From Melieria omissa (lineage: Eukaryota > Arthropoda > Insecta > Diptera > Ulidiidae), in contig OZ020270.1 of the NCBI GenBank assembly GCA_963971225.1, positions 76,028,432-76,092,431 of the forward strand: a stretch of 64,000 nucleotides of DNA, read 5' to 3'. This document shows positions 10,068-21,393 of the stretch, in pieces; the first letter of the stretch is position 1, and each line of letters starts with the position of its first letter. The notes below the pieces were generated by a model. That model searched no databases and was not told the DNA's origin. It saw only the letters and a program-made list of their open reading frames with translations. A program made the position numbers and the translations under genes.

Positions 10068-11009
10068 CCCTAGTGTGTGTGCTGAAAAAAAACACCCTTA
10101 CCCGTGTGATGGGGTACCCGGGTACCCCAGTACAAATTGTATGAAAATTTCTCATGTTTTGTTTGCACTGTAAGAAATGTTACTGTTTTGCTTAGTTTTA
10201 AAGCTCTCAGTAATACAAAAGTACATTTTGGGATATCCCTTGTTACAAAACTTGTTTTTTAATTTCCAGTAATGAATTTTTGTGCAATTTCGGATCCCGC
10301 TTTCATAAAAAGGGGAATACCATTGATACGCTGCTGTAAATTTCAATGGAAGCTCATTCCCCGTGAAAATTTTTTGCATTTAAACTTTTTACCAAATTAA
10401 TTAATCGTTAGTAATTAGTTTCAATTACATTGTGAAAGATCTGAACAACTTCGGAAATGAGTTTTTATTCAGCAAGAGCTCGTTGTGAAAGATTTATCTC
10501 AGCCGAAATTCAAGAAATAATGTGCGAAAGTAAAAGTGATGAAGAATTTTCCATTTCCGAAGGCGAAGATGAAGATATTCCATCAGTTGCAATAGAAGCC
10601 TCTAACGCCGAGCCTGCGGGTTGCATACCTTATCAGAATTTATATAACCAAAATAATGTTTTTTAATTTCCTCAAAAACGATTGAGTGATTGTTCTCGTT
10701 AATAAAATTGTTTTATAACAAATTTTTAACTTTAGAAAGTTTTACTTACAGGCAAAATCTATGCAACTCCCTATTTAAAATGTATTGGGGTACCCGGGTA
10801 CCCCAGCACACGGGTAAGGGTGTAAAAAGTAAAATGTTGCGCCACACCCTCCAAAATAAAATAAATGGAATTAAACACTCAAAAATAAAGACAGAATACC
10901 ATTTTGGGAGTTGTCATGAAGATTCAGCTTTCTATGTTATCCGCAAGTGTATAAAATTTCGATATAAAAGTGATTTGGGTACCCGGGTACCCCATCACAC
11001 ACATAAGGG
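10068..11009. mobile_element. piggyBac-like mini-element, 942 bp
   Basis: It is flanked by TTAA (10064-10067 and 11010-11013). The ends are CCCTAGTGTGTGTG and, read inward from the right, CCCTTATGTGTGTGATGGGG. Three copies of the palindrome GGGGTACCCGGGTACCCC lie at 10111-10128, 10787-10804 and 10977-10993 (the last lacks one base). The block at 10094-10128 recurs inverted at 10787-10822. TTAA targets and CCC-starting ends are known for piggyBac. A short acidic reading frame resembles a piggyBac N-terminus. Confidence 0.75.
10457..10666 (+). pseudogene. Truncated piggyBac-type N-terminal fragment
   Basis: The frame begins MSFYSARARCERFISAEIQE and passes into an acidic stretch (ESKSDEEFSISEGEDEDI), ending after 69 residues. 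PiggyBac transposases start with a similar acidic, disordered region, as does the copy at 42305. No catalytic region follows. The resemblance is compositional, so the assignment leans on its position inside a TTAA-flanked element. Confidence 0.5.
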
Positions 11010-11013
11010 TTAA

Positions 11014-11461
11014 TAATGCTTGTTTAAATAATGCTTGTTTAAATAATGCTTGTTTGGGCCGTAAAAAAAATCCAAAGAACGGGACGGAAAATTATTACGG
11101 GCTAATAAAAAGCCTTCCTTTCTTTCCAATTCCCCTTTTTATTTAATTGTCTTTGTTGATTACACAGTGCAACACTGAAAAAAGGGACAAGGTCAAACCC
11201 ATCTCATTCGATAGAGGACCTCAGTAGATGAAAAAGTGCCAAGGGATTTTTCCCGGAATGTTCGAGTTTTTTTTAAATGCAGTTTAAAGATGGCGTCTTA
11301 ATGTCCCTTCCCGAAACTTTTAAAACATCATATCTCTTGACTCAAATGTCAGAAAGGAACAGATTTTACGTCAAATGAAAGATAATGATATGAAGTCGAT
11401 AAGACAATATCCTTTTTGGAAAATTTGTATGAAAAAGGATATGAAGGACCTTAATTAAATT
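11014..11461. other. Spacer with a short triple repeat
   Basis: The 15-bp unit ATAATGCTTGTTTAA occurs three times in tandem at about 11013-11056, just outside the piggyBac-like element. The remainder holds no recognised gene. It ends where the truncated LTR of gypsy copy A begins. Confidence 0.5.
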
Positions 11462-11751
11462 TTTAGTCCACTCTGGAATATGCGAGAACGATCTGCGCGA
11501 TGGCCGGACAGGTATAAAAGGCAGCCGGGTGCGGCGCAGCGAGTCAGTCTGATTTTGACTAGTGGAGGTGCCACACGGAGTAATTGAGCAAATAAGTGTT
11601 ATAAGTGTAAAGACAGTGAAGTGTAAATCTGTGAAATAAAGTGATTGTTGATTTATTTTATTGACTGCGTTTGAGAAACTAAGTGTGTTTTATTTTCAAA
11701 TTACGCAATCCAAAGATACGTACTAGCCCACTAGAACTAGCATTCGTAACA
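11462..11751 (+). repeat. 5' LTR of copy A, truncated at its left
   Basis: It ends GCATTCGTAACA-type TG...CA style and contains a TATA box in GGTATAAAAGGCAGCC (about 11511-11526), followed by the transcription start region GAGTCAGTCTGATTTTGAC. AATAAAGTGATTG supplies a polyadenylation signal. About 190 bp of U3 present in copy D is missing on the left. Confidence 0.85.
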
Positions 11752-11753
11752 TT

Positions 11754-11771
11754 TGGTGTCAGAAGTGGGAT
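11754..11771 (+). promoter_or_regulatory. Primer binding site (tRNA-Leu type)
   Basis: TGGTGTCAGAAGTGGGAT lies 2 bp after the LTR and is complementary to a 3' end ATCCCACTTCTGACACCA, which fits a leucine tRNA. The identical site occurs at 39133-39150 in copy C. The tRNA identity is from memory of insect tRNA ends and is less certain than the site itself. Confidence 0.75.
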
Positions 11772-11841
11772 TGTGGAAAATTGAAAATAAAAAAAAAATA
11801 AAAATAAAAAAACTAAATAAATAAATAATAAAAGCACGGAC

Positions 11842-13075
11842 ATGGTTAAACTCGAGCTGCTGAAGGTGGAGCAGCTGAAGAAGGAGCTGGCTGCCTGGAA
11901 TTTTCCGACTGCTGGCGGAAAGGTGGAGTAGCAGTTGTGCTTGAGAGAAGCATGTGAGGCACGAGGCGTCGATTCGACTGTGCATGAGTTCGGAGCGCAA
12001 GAACTAGAGGCGTCGGCCAAGGTGGAGGAGTCGCCTGCTGGTGCTGCTTCGCTACAGAGTACAACTGCAGCGGCTGCGCCAATACAAGCGTTGGACATGA
12101 GCCAACTAATGGCTGCACTCAAAGGCATGTCGGCGCAAATGGAAACGGCGAATCGAGAAATGGCAGCGAAGCTGGAAACCACGAATCTCGAAATTTCGGC
12201 AAAAGTCGAGACTGCAAATCGAGAAATGGCCGAAAACTCTGCGCGCATAGAGCAGAAGGTGGAGGAAATTTCCAATAGGCTGAACGTGAAATTTGAGCAT
12301 CTCGAGACGCGAATGGACAATTGGGACAAACGAGTTGACGAAATGGGTGAATCCCTGAACAGACGAGTTGACAACCTGGCTGAGTCCTTGAACAAACGAG
12401 TTGACAGTCTGGAAGATTCGGTGAACAAAAAAATCGACGAGCGGCTCGAGAGAGAGGTACAGCTGCGAGCAAGGGTGCAGTCAGTTGAAGAAAGCTTTGC
12501 TATAGAAGTGCCTACCTATGATGGTACTACGTCGTTTGACACATTCAAACTACAATTCGAGATGGCTGGTTTAGAGTGTCAGTGGACCGATGTTAGGAAA
12601 GGTCGGAGACTGATACTGGCTCTAAGAGGTCCTGCGGGTGAGGTAATAAAAACAGTTTCGGAAGGTTTGAGAGGTGATTACGACACCGTCATAAGGGCGC
12701 TGGCAGCCAGATACAGTGACGAGCACAACAAAATGCTGTACTATTGCGAGCTGAAGAGCCGTAGACAAAGGGCCGACGAGGCGCTGCAGACATATGAGCG
12801 GCTCGTACAGTTGTGCTACCCGAAATTCGGCGCTGATGACCTCGAGGGGATGAAGATTGAGTCATTTATTGAAGGTCTTCAATACCCAGAGTCACGTCGC
12901 AGTACGTTGATGATGGGCAAGCCGACATTTAAGGAGACGGTGACCAGCGCGATGACGTATGAGACGGCCTGTAGAGGAAGTTTTCGACATTCATCTGCGG
13001 AAAAGCGTCGAGCCCAATCTTGACGTGTCACGCAAAGCCAGACAGTGAGCTCGGAGGCACCAGCGGGGCTGATGT
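11842..13075 (+). pseudogene. gag: gag of gypsy copy A
   Basis: Gag packages retrotransposon RNA into cytoplasmic particles. From the ATG at 11842 a SAP-like motif (ELLKVEQLKKELAAW) is followed by a premature TAG at about 11929, where copy C has TTG. A long heptad coiled coil then runs at about 12100-12470 (repeated KVETANREMAE, RRVDNLAESLNKRVD). The conserved Gag core starts at VPTYDGTTSFDTFKLQFEMA. The CCHC zinc knuckle near 13070 has lost its first cysteine (CGKQGHISRDC remains after the frame changes). The frame ends at 13023 in the present form. Internal length is otherwise close to copies B and C. Confidence 0.85.
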
Positions 13076-13099
13076 GGCAAGCAAGGCCACATATCACGA

Positions 13100-14400
13100 G
13101 ACTGCCATCTGCGAGAAAAGCGTTCTGAAATGATAGTGGACATCCGGTTGGTAAGCGTTATGCCAGAGGAAGACTGGTCTGCGGAAAGGCTACGAAACGA
13201 CCAGCGTGAGGATGCGGATCTTGCAAAAATCGTCGAAGGCAAGGAGCAAGGCGCACGTCCGGACTGGCGTGAGATGGCCGGTGAAGGCCCGATCGCTAAG
13301 GCTTACTGGGCACATTGGAGAAGTCTGCGGCTGAAGGAAGGCGGCTGTACCGCGAATGGGAGAGCGCGGATGGTCGGACCAGCAACTCCATAATGGTAGT
13401 TCCGAAATGCAGGATCAACGAGGTCATCGAGGCATACCATAACGACTCCAGTGGAGGGCACCTGGGCATCACCAAAACCGTCGCCAAAATAAAAAGACGA
13501 TTCTACTGGGTAGGATGTCAGGAGTCTGTAGCCGAGTGGATTAAGAGCTGCGACCGATGTTCAGCCGTGAAAGGGCCGACAAGAAGATCTCGAGGCCGCA
13601 TGCAGCAGTACAACGTGGGAGCGCCCTTCGAGCGGATTGCTATGGACGTCGCCGGCCCATTCCCAACTAGCACTCAAGGCAACAAATATGTGCTGGTGGT
13701 AATGGATTACTTCGGCTAATGACCCGAAGTGTACCCTATTCCTAACCAGGAGGCCACTACAATCTCGGATAAGCTGGTAAAGAACTGGGTAGCCAGGTTC
13801 GGAGTTCCGTTGGAGTTGCACTCAGATCAAGGCCGGAATTTCGAGTCTGCGGTATTCAAGGAAGTGTGTGAGCTGCTGGGGATAAAGAAAACGTATACCA
13901 CTCCTTTGCACCCACAGTCCGACGGTACGGTGGAACGCTTTAACCGGACACTGGAGGAATACCTGCGGAAAGTGGTAGGCAGGAATCAAAAGAATAGGGA
14001 CACGCATATCCCCCTGTTCCTGATGGCGTATAGGTCAGCTCCGCACGACACGACATCACTCACTCCAGCCCGAGCAGTGTTCGGCACAGAGTTGCGGTTA
14101 CCCGCTGACTTGAAGTTCGGGGTAGTCAGCACGACAGGAGGCGCTAAGACGGACTACGTGGTCAATAAGCGGGCGGAACTGGAGGAAATTCACCAGTTTA
14201 TAAGGAGCTGCACCAAACTGGTCAGCGATAAGGCGAAAGCCAGATATGATCTACGGGCCAACTCAGCAGGGTTCCAAGAAGGCGATCTGGTAATGCTCTA
14301 CAACCCGCAGCGGAGGAAAGGTTTGTCTCCGAAACTTCAAGCGTCATGGGAACGACGTAGTGTACAGGATACAACGTTGCAGCAATAAAGGCGCTAAGCT
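13100..14400 (+). pseudogene. pol: Integrase region of gypsy copy A
   Basis: This is the integrase end of the pol polyprotein, which inserts the DNA copy into the chromosome. The zinc-binding HHCC is visible (EAYHNDSSGGHLG with CDRCSA). Catalytic residues are in AMDVAGPFPTS, LHSDQGRNFESAVF and SDGTVERFNRTLEEYL. Two adjacent stops interrupt it near 13718 where copy B has one. A 27-bp or so deletion near 14348 shifts the C-terminus, so the usual end LVRDEQV is lost. Protease, reverse transcriptase and RNase H are entirely missing upstream. Confidence 0.88.
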
Positions 14401-14475
14401 GAAGGAGCGCCTGGCGCCTTATCAAAGCGGAACCTTGGCACTTGTTCGGGACGAACAAGTCTAAGTGGTGGGCAG

Positions 14476-14752
14476 TGTAACGATAAGACAGTTTGTCGCT
14501 GTGCAAAGCAACCCTGCGGCTACGCGCCGTGCCATAATTCAACCTGTCAATGATGACCGCGATAATGGAAACTTTTAGTCCACTCTGGAATGTGCGAGAA
14601 CGATCTGCGCGATGGCCGGACAGGTATAAAAGGCAGCCGGGTACGGCGCAGCGAGTCAGTCTGATTTTGACTTGTGGAGGTGTAAAGACAGTGAAGTGTA
14701 AATCTGTAAAATAAAGTGATTGTATAGCCCACTAGAACTAGCATTCGTAACA
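14476..14752 (+). repeat. 3' LTR of copy A, internally deleted
   Basis: It starts TGTAACGATAAGACAG after a purine-rich tract (AGTGGTGGGCAG) and ends GCATTCGTAACA. TATAAAAGGCAGCC and AATAAAGTGATTG are present. Compared with copy D it lacks most of the 29-bp U3 repeats and about 80 bp of R/U5. Confidence 0.85.
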
Positions 14753-14779
14753 ATACTGTTACACACGTTTTATGCTATA

Positions 14780-15703
14780 AAATTAAATGTAGTGAATGTT
14801 TTTGAAATAATTTTTGTTTACATATTTATTGATACACATTGATTCGAAATGTCCGCCTTTGGGCTTCACGCACGACTTAAGTTGGGCTGGCCAGTCATCA
14901 ATAGCCGCACGCACCAATTTCGTCCATCGGAAAATTGGCCACAGCTCAAATCAAAGCTGCCTTAAGAGAATCAATGTTGGGGTATCTTTTGTGGCAAACC
15001 ATGTCCTCTAAAACTGTCGACTATTTGTAATCGAGCGGGTTCAAATCAGGACTACCAGAGGGCCATTCTTCAGAGGAAATAAATGCTGGTAAATTGTTTT
15101 GGAGCCACGTTTGAGTCGTTTTAGCTTTATGGGCTGGCGCAGAATCTTGCTGGAAAGTCCACGGCTGGTTTTGGAACAAAGAATGGTTAAGTGGTTTTAC
15201 AACAGTTTTCAAAACGGTTTGTTGGTAAACTGTGGCCGATGTTTTGAGCCCTTGTTCGCAGAAATGCAATGCAGTGACCCCATCGTAAGAGACACCCCAC
15301 CAAACCATGACTGAAGCTGGGTGTGACCCTTTTCGACCCATGGAATCAGTTCAGATGCTTCCTATGATGACCGTGCACACACCCTATCATTTTGCTTGTT
15401 AAATTTTTCCTGCACGGTAAAAATTTTTTCATCCGTAACCAAGATTTTTCTGTGCAAGTTCTCAGCGTGAAATCTTGATTTGACAGCTTTAACGACTAGT
15501 GGTGTTCGAACTGTGCGCGGACGGCCCGACCGGTGGCGGTCTTTAATATCTCTTGTCTCCTCAAACAGTTTTATTTTTTACCGGTAGACGAACACGCGGC
15601 TAATCCCGAGCGGGCGGAGCGTTTTGAAAATATCACCTTTTTTCATTTCACACTTAAATAGCGCTATAACAGCGATACGGTTCTCGTTATCTGACCACTC
15701 CAT
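14780..15703 (-). pseudogene. mariner-like transposase, DD37D type, broken
   Basis: From an ATG at 15703 (minus) the protein starts MEWSDNENRIAVIALFK, a helix-turn-helix region. Catalytic segments follow: VTDEKIFTV, then FQQDSAPAHKAKTTQTWL, then GSPDLNPLDYK. Counting to the aspartate of PLD gives 37 residues between the second and third acids, which is the DD37D branch of Tc1/mariner. Several in-frame stops occur (after FVYR, after GSI, and after LDYK). It would have mobilised its own element at TA sites. Terminal repeats are too decayed to fix: TGTTACA-like sequences at about 14757 and 15825 are candidates. Confidence 0.8.
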
Positions 15704-16690
15704 GGTGAAAGCTAGAACAATTTAGAATTCCCCAAACTAACGTTTTACAGGTTATGCTTCATAAACCATGAGGAAATAACGGGGTATGTTAAATTTAACT
15801 ATAAGAATGGGTGTGTTCAATGTTGTAACAATATTTATGTCCCTACTACAATAAGTAATTTGGCTCACATCAAGGCTGCTGTTCGAACACCCCGCGTTAA
15901 TGGGCAGTTATAGCTTGCGAATTAGTTAGTTTTAAATTATCGATGCACAACGAAAAATCATCCGAAAGAGTGGAACGACCACCTACGCAGTGGGCCGTTA
16001 ACTCCTAAAAGAATTCGACAACAGGGTTTTCCCCCAAATGACCTAATTTTCGACTTTAAACTTAACGATCCCACGCACAATAAGTTGATGGCAGCTGTAA
16101 ACGCGAATCGGCGTGGTCGTCGATAAACAAACAGCGCGATATATGGAAGGAGCGCTACGGCAAACATAAAAAAAACAAAACATAAAATCCCTACCATATA
16201 TAACGTAAACGTTGTGGTGCTCAACGAACCAAATGCAACAGGAGAATCCCGCAAACTTGAACCTAAATACCTTTATCCATACGCAGTGGCTAAGGTTACC
16301 GTTACCTGATATGCCATGTCGATGGCATACAAACTAGCCAACGAAAGCTTAACACCGTGCATGACTGATAGGCTTAAGCCCTGGTGTGCGATGCCTCCGC
16401 AGCTGGATGGCCTAAGCGATGGCGAAGTCGACGAGGAAGGTGATGCAGCGGACATCGGGAAGATGTCATGTCAGGAAGGGTCGACATATCATGTTGTTAA
16501 AGAGACACGTGACATACATACATACATAATATTCTTATGTAACTTTCTTTCTAAAATTTAAAATGTAATTACTTTCAGCAGTTTATTTTGGTCAATTAAA
16601 AACTATAATACACGACATTATTAAATATCTTTGCAAACGACTGACTTGGAAACACTTTCCATTTACATTCATTTCTATATTCACCATCGA
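15704..16690. other. Unassigned DNA
   Basis: No recognisable protein was found. Short open frames on both strands at 15958-16561 lack motifs. A candidate outer end of the mariner relic lies near 15825. Confidence 0.4.
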
Positions 16691-17450
16691 TAGCAAAAAT
16701 GTCAACCCTGTCTGATAGTAATTTTACCAGTTTCACCAGAGTATGTGGAACCTCATTTGTTTAAAAAATATCACGGAAAGTCGCGCAAAATCAAGGAAAA
16801 TGTGCAAACCGACCCAAAACGCAGTGATTGCAGCACTATGTACGAACATACCATTTTCGCTTTCGACAGAGGGAATGGTGCGGATATTGAACAAGGGGGC
16901 GTGGCACCAACCATATAACTAAAATCTATTTACATCAAGAAAGTGGCTGTATGTGAGTTATGGTCACGCTCAAACCGTCCGATTTGCATGCGTTTTTTGT
17001 AGGATTCGTCTTATGTGCGACGCGAAGTGTGTGTGTGGACCAGCTATTATGCTTCTAAAATTTGAAAATATCGTCATTTATAGGACGATGGTATACAAAA
17101 TTTCAATGGTGTCCGACTTACATATAAATCCGAAGCCATTCCACATCAAATTTAGGTTGTATGGGCGGTGCCATGCCCCTCTCGTTCTATACCAACCTTA
17201 TTCCCCCTACCAAAGGGCACGTCTAAGCCGTAAGTCTATGCCAAATGTCATTGAGGTGTGATCTGTAGTTCCAAAGTTATTCAAAACATTTGGATCGCTT
17301 GAAGTGTCACGCCCCGTGTCCAACGTCCATACAATTTTACGAGTAAAACGATACACCTAAACGGTGGCCCTATACCAAGTTTCAATTCTGTCGGACTTAT
17401 TATTCCGAATAAATGTTTGCTAACTTCTATACCTGTAGTAATCTATTTGG
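16690..17450. repeat. Dispersed repeat shared with 45890-46340
   Basis: The phrase GGGAATGGTGCGGATATTGA followed by GTGGCACC (about 16871-16910) recurs inverted near 45985-46025. Further GTGCCACGCCCC-like phrases recur in both. It is a diverged, non-coding dispersed repeat of unknown class. Confidence 0.45.
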
Positions 17451-17756
17451 GCTGTACTCTAATTGATGAATTTTGAAATAAATAAAGAAATATACTGATA
17501 GAGCTCCTTTATCAAATACATTTTTAATAAAACGCCTAAAAGACTGACTGAAGTAGTTTAACAAAATACCTACGTCTAAAATGATCTGCATAACATACGC
17601 TGTAACTTATTGTTTCCTTTAATCTTTTACTGGGAGTACCAATAAATATATTTTGGCCAAAATGTACACTTCAATTCAATTTTTTTAATTTACCAGTTAT
17701 ATTATAATTTTCTTTTATAATTCCATCATGTGCCTCTGTGAATAAATTTGCATTAA

Positions 17757-18475
17757 GGGAGAAAGCCACTGTGACGGGTAAAAAAAAAAAATATTGTTTT
17801 AAATAAAAGCTTGTATATTCACAAATATGTGTACAAAATTTCAAGTCATAATTTCAAAAATTGACTAAGTTACAACTATTTTAAAATTTTAAAAGATACA
17901 TGATTTCATTACGAGAGAAATGGACTCAAAACTTTAAACGCGTTTTTCTCGAAACAATTTTTTTTGCTCTGGCGGCATCAATAACTCGAACAATTATGAA
18001 CCGATTTCTAATTTTGTTTTGTTCGTCTTAGTAGTGGTTAAGGTTAAGCGTAGCCGATTTGGAAAATTTTGTTTTTTACTATTTTTTAAACTGTCTCAAA
18101 ACCAAAAAAACAAGGTCGAAAACATGGAAATATTTTTAATCGGTCGCCATTTTGTGAAAAATCAAAATAAAAAAAAACGGCTACGTACAAAGATAGCTAC
18201 ATTCATACAGATTACAATAAAATTTTTTTTTTTTTCTGAGTACGGGTTTTTGAGAAATCGATGCCGCCATGGAGGGGGAATTTTTTTTCAAGCGGTACGG
18301 GATCATCTCTATTGTTTAAACTATTTAATATTTTTTAATAAAAATTTGTGGAAATATTATTAGATGTCTGCTTAATAAAATAAAAAAAACCCGATCCAAA
18401 AATTCCTATATTTACTCGGTCAAAAAAAATGTTTAAAATCACTAATTTTTTGACCCGTCACAGTGGCTTTCCCCC
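17757..18475. mobile_element. TTAA-flanked DNA element, 719 bp
   Basis: The ends are GGGAGAAAGCCACTGTGACG and the complement of GGGGGAAAGCCACTGTGACG, flanked by TTAA on both sides (17753-17756 and 18476-18479). TTAA duplications occur in piggyBac and Kolobok superfamilies. No transposase is encoded. An element of nearly the same length and end layout lies at 23157-23869. Confidence 0.7.
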
Positions 18476-18479
18476 TTAA

Positions 18480-19069
18480 CCGTGGAAGTACATCGTTAGT
18501 CAAATCGACTAACATATACCATATCATACAGGGTCAAAATAAAGATGTACCTCTAGGGTTAAAACTAAAAATATTTTCTATTACGATAGCATGAAATTTG
18601 TTAATTTTTTTGGAAATGGCTGCTGTGCCAATCATTTTGTCACTGTATGTACTTGTGAAGAAGTGCCACTCGATGCGCACTATTAGATGAGGAGGCAAGC
18701 GCTAAATAATATATGAACGCTCGCGCTCGAATCAGTTTTATTTGCAGCAATACGTCCTGACGCAAAAGCGAAAATGTGCCCTCAACTCTGACTGAGTTCT
18801 TGTCTATTCCCAATGCAACGATATACATACGTGAACCTCGGTCACATTCGCCAAAATCTTTTAGCCCTTACTATGCCTCTCGTTCTATATCTTAACCTGC
18901 ACTTCTCTACCTTCTCTCTTTATCTCTACGTGAGTGTCTCGGCCCTACATGTCTCTACTTTGATCTCTCTTGCTGTTGGGTTCACTTTCGGCTTAATTTT
19001 TTTCATCAATGAACTAATGTTAAATTTATTTAAAATTCTTTACCTTCATTTTCTTGGTCGATCACCCAG
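18480..19069 (+). other. Sequence upstream of the first visible unc-13 exon
   Basis: No exon is recognised. A pyrimidine-rich stretch and CACCCAG precede the splice acceptor at 19068-19069. It is most likely an intron of unc-13, because the first visible exon starts in the middle of the protein. Confidence 0.5.
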
Positions 19070-20672
19070 TTCCAAAAGAGCAGCGAACATGCCTTATTCT
19101 CGAATTCAGTTGTTGATGTTTTCACGCAACTGACGCAATGTTTCGATGTTGTTAGCAAACTCGAGTGTCCGGATCCAGAAATTTGGAAGCGTTACATGAG
19201 ACGTTTTGCTAAAACAATCGTAAAAGTGCTAATAGCCTATGCGGATATCGTGAAAAAAGAATTCCCCGACCATATGAAGGACGAACGCATCGTAAGTAGC
19301 TCACGAACGCTCGACTCCAATCTAGTCGATGCACTTGTTTGATCTCGATCGTGCCAATATTTCATATCCGGTAAATTGTCAACAGCTAACTCAAATTAAC
19401 TGCAACATGCGCGCGTTTGCATGTGGGTACTCGTTCTTTTTTCGCTTCACAGGCTTGCATACTTATGAACAATATACAGCAACTAAGGGTCCAATTAGAG
19501 AAAATGTTCGAATCGATGGGCGGCGACAAGCTAGAGGAAGATGCTGCCAACATTCTGAAGGAGTTGCAACAAAATCTCAATTCAGCACTGGATGATCTGG
19601 CATCACAGTTTGCCGTCAGGTGAGTAAGATAGATGCAGTTATTCTATTAAATTTCGAATTAATTTGTGTGCCCTGATCTGTGAGTGCAGCCTTGAACCGC
19701 GGATTACTCAATCCGTTCGGGAACTGGGAGATTTGCTGTTGTCCATTAAAGGTGGCGGCAATTTGAATGTCAATCAGGCGGCGCAGCGCAATGCAGTCGC
19801 TGTCGAAGCGGATGAAGTGCTCCGGCCATTAATGGATTTGCTTGATGGTTCACTAACTCTTTATGCGCAGTCATGCGAAAAGACAGTGCTGAAGCGACTG
19901 CTCAAAGAATTGTGGAAAATTGTGATGCGAATTTTGGAAAAGACTATTGTATTACCTCCAATGACTGATAAGACTGTAAGTTTATTTCCCTTTGCTCATC
20001 ATCCCATCTCCCCAACACATCAATGTATTTTTCACTACGACAGATGATGTTCAAGCATCTAACCGACAATGCGAAAAATCTCGCCTCAAATGCCAAAATC
20101 GAAGATATGGGTCGCCTATTCAAGACCCACATGGCCGGCAAGCAGGACGTAAAGAGTGCCCTTAGCGGTGTTATGGACATCTCTAAGGAGGTGGAAAAGA
20201 ATCTATCACCCAAACAATGTGCTGTTCTCGATGTTGCCTTAGATACTATTAAGCAATATTTTCATGCTGGCGGCAATGGACTGAAAAAAACATTCCTCGA
20301 AAAGTCGCCGGAACTGCAAAGTTTACGCTACGCATTAAGTCTGTACACACAAATGACGGATACGCTTATAAAGACTTTCATATCTAGCCAAGTGCATGAA
20401 GGTGAGACACTCACGTGGCGGCGTTGCTTCGCATTCACCATGTACTTAAATTTGCTTTTGTCCTATATTCCGTCGAAAAAGCCGATCCAGAAAATCATGA
20501 AGATAGCGTTGGCGAAATTTCTGTACAAATTGATTTATTCTCACATCCGGGGACAGGCGAGCACAAAGTCAACGTTAAAGGTGGGTTTAATATCCGATTC
20601 GTCACGTTCCAGGGCTTAACGGCTTAATATATATATATATATATACTGTATATATATATAAGATATATATAG

Positions 20673-20703
<31 letters not shown>

Positions 20704-21309
20704 TATATATATATATATATATATATATACAGTATATATATAAAGCGTGATCCATTTCGAGGTTCCCTACTTTTTTAAAGAAAAAAACACAGGAAATTAA
20801 AATTTAACGGGGAATGTTTATTATCATTCGAAAGAACATTCTTTGGCATTTATTTTTTGAAGATTATCTCTTTCAAATGTTGGCCGCGGCTACGTCTCAG
20901 ATGGTCCATCCGTTGAGTCCAATTTTCGATGACTCGTTCGAGCATTTCGACTGGTAACTGGCGAATGACACGCGTGATGTTTTGCTCCAAGGCCTGAATC
21001 GAAGCGGGTTTATCCGTATAGACTTAAGACTTTACTTATCCCCACAGAAAAAAGTCTAACGGTGTGATATCACACGATCTTGGTGGCCAATCGACCGGCC
21101 CATTACGTGAAATTAGCTGTTCTCACCGGCATCATTTTTGAAGAAATATGGACCGATGAACGATTTGTAAACGTTTTTCAGGCGTAAGTCTTTCCATGAT
21201 GAAATGCCAAACAATACTGAACAAAAATAATATGACAGCTTGACACGACTCACGCGTGATCTGTCAAAAAAAGGTTATTGAAAAAAGTACCTCTAGTTGG
21301 ATCACCCTT

Positions 21310-21355
<46 letters not shown>

Positions 21356-21359
21356 ACAG

Positions 21360-21393
<34 letters not shown>

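Larger units (their letters stand above)
11462..14752 (+). mobile_element. Ty3/gypsy LTR retrotransposon, copy A (deleted)
   Basis: Layout: partial 5' LTR (11462-11751), primer binding site, gag, a deletion removing protease, reverse transcriptase and RNase H, then integrase, then a shortened 3' LTR (14476-14752). The same family recurs at 28015-33080, 60351-61611 and 61905-64000, and a sister subfamily at 38800-41175. The internal joint lies just after the Gag zinc-knuckle region (about 13125). Stops and deletions make it inactive. Confidence 0.9.

Noticed and set aside
15958..16254. Hydrophobic minus-strand frame suggesting a membrane protein
   Set aside because: Hydrophobicity follows from AT-rich composition. 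There are no splice sites, homologous motif or codon-bias support.
19386..19580. Minus-strand frames over the unc-13 exons
   Set aside because: They are shadows of the spliced plus-strand coding sequence.
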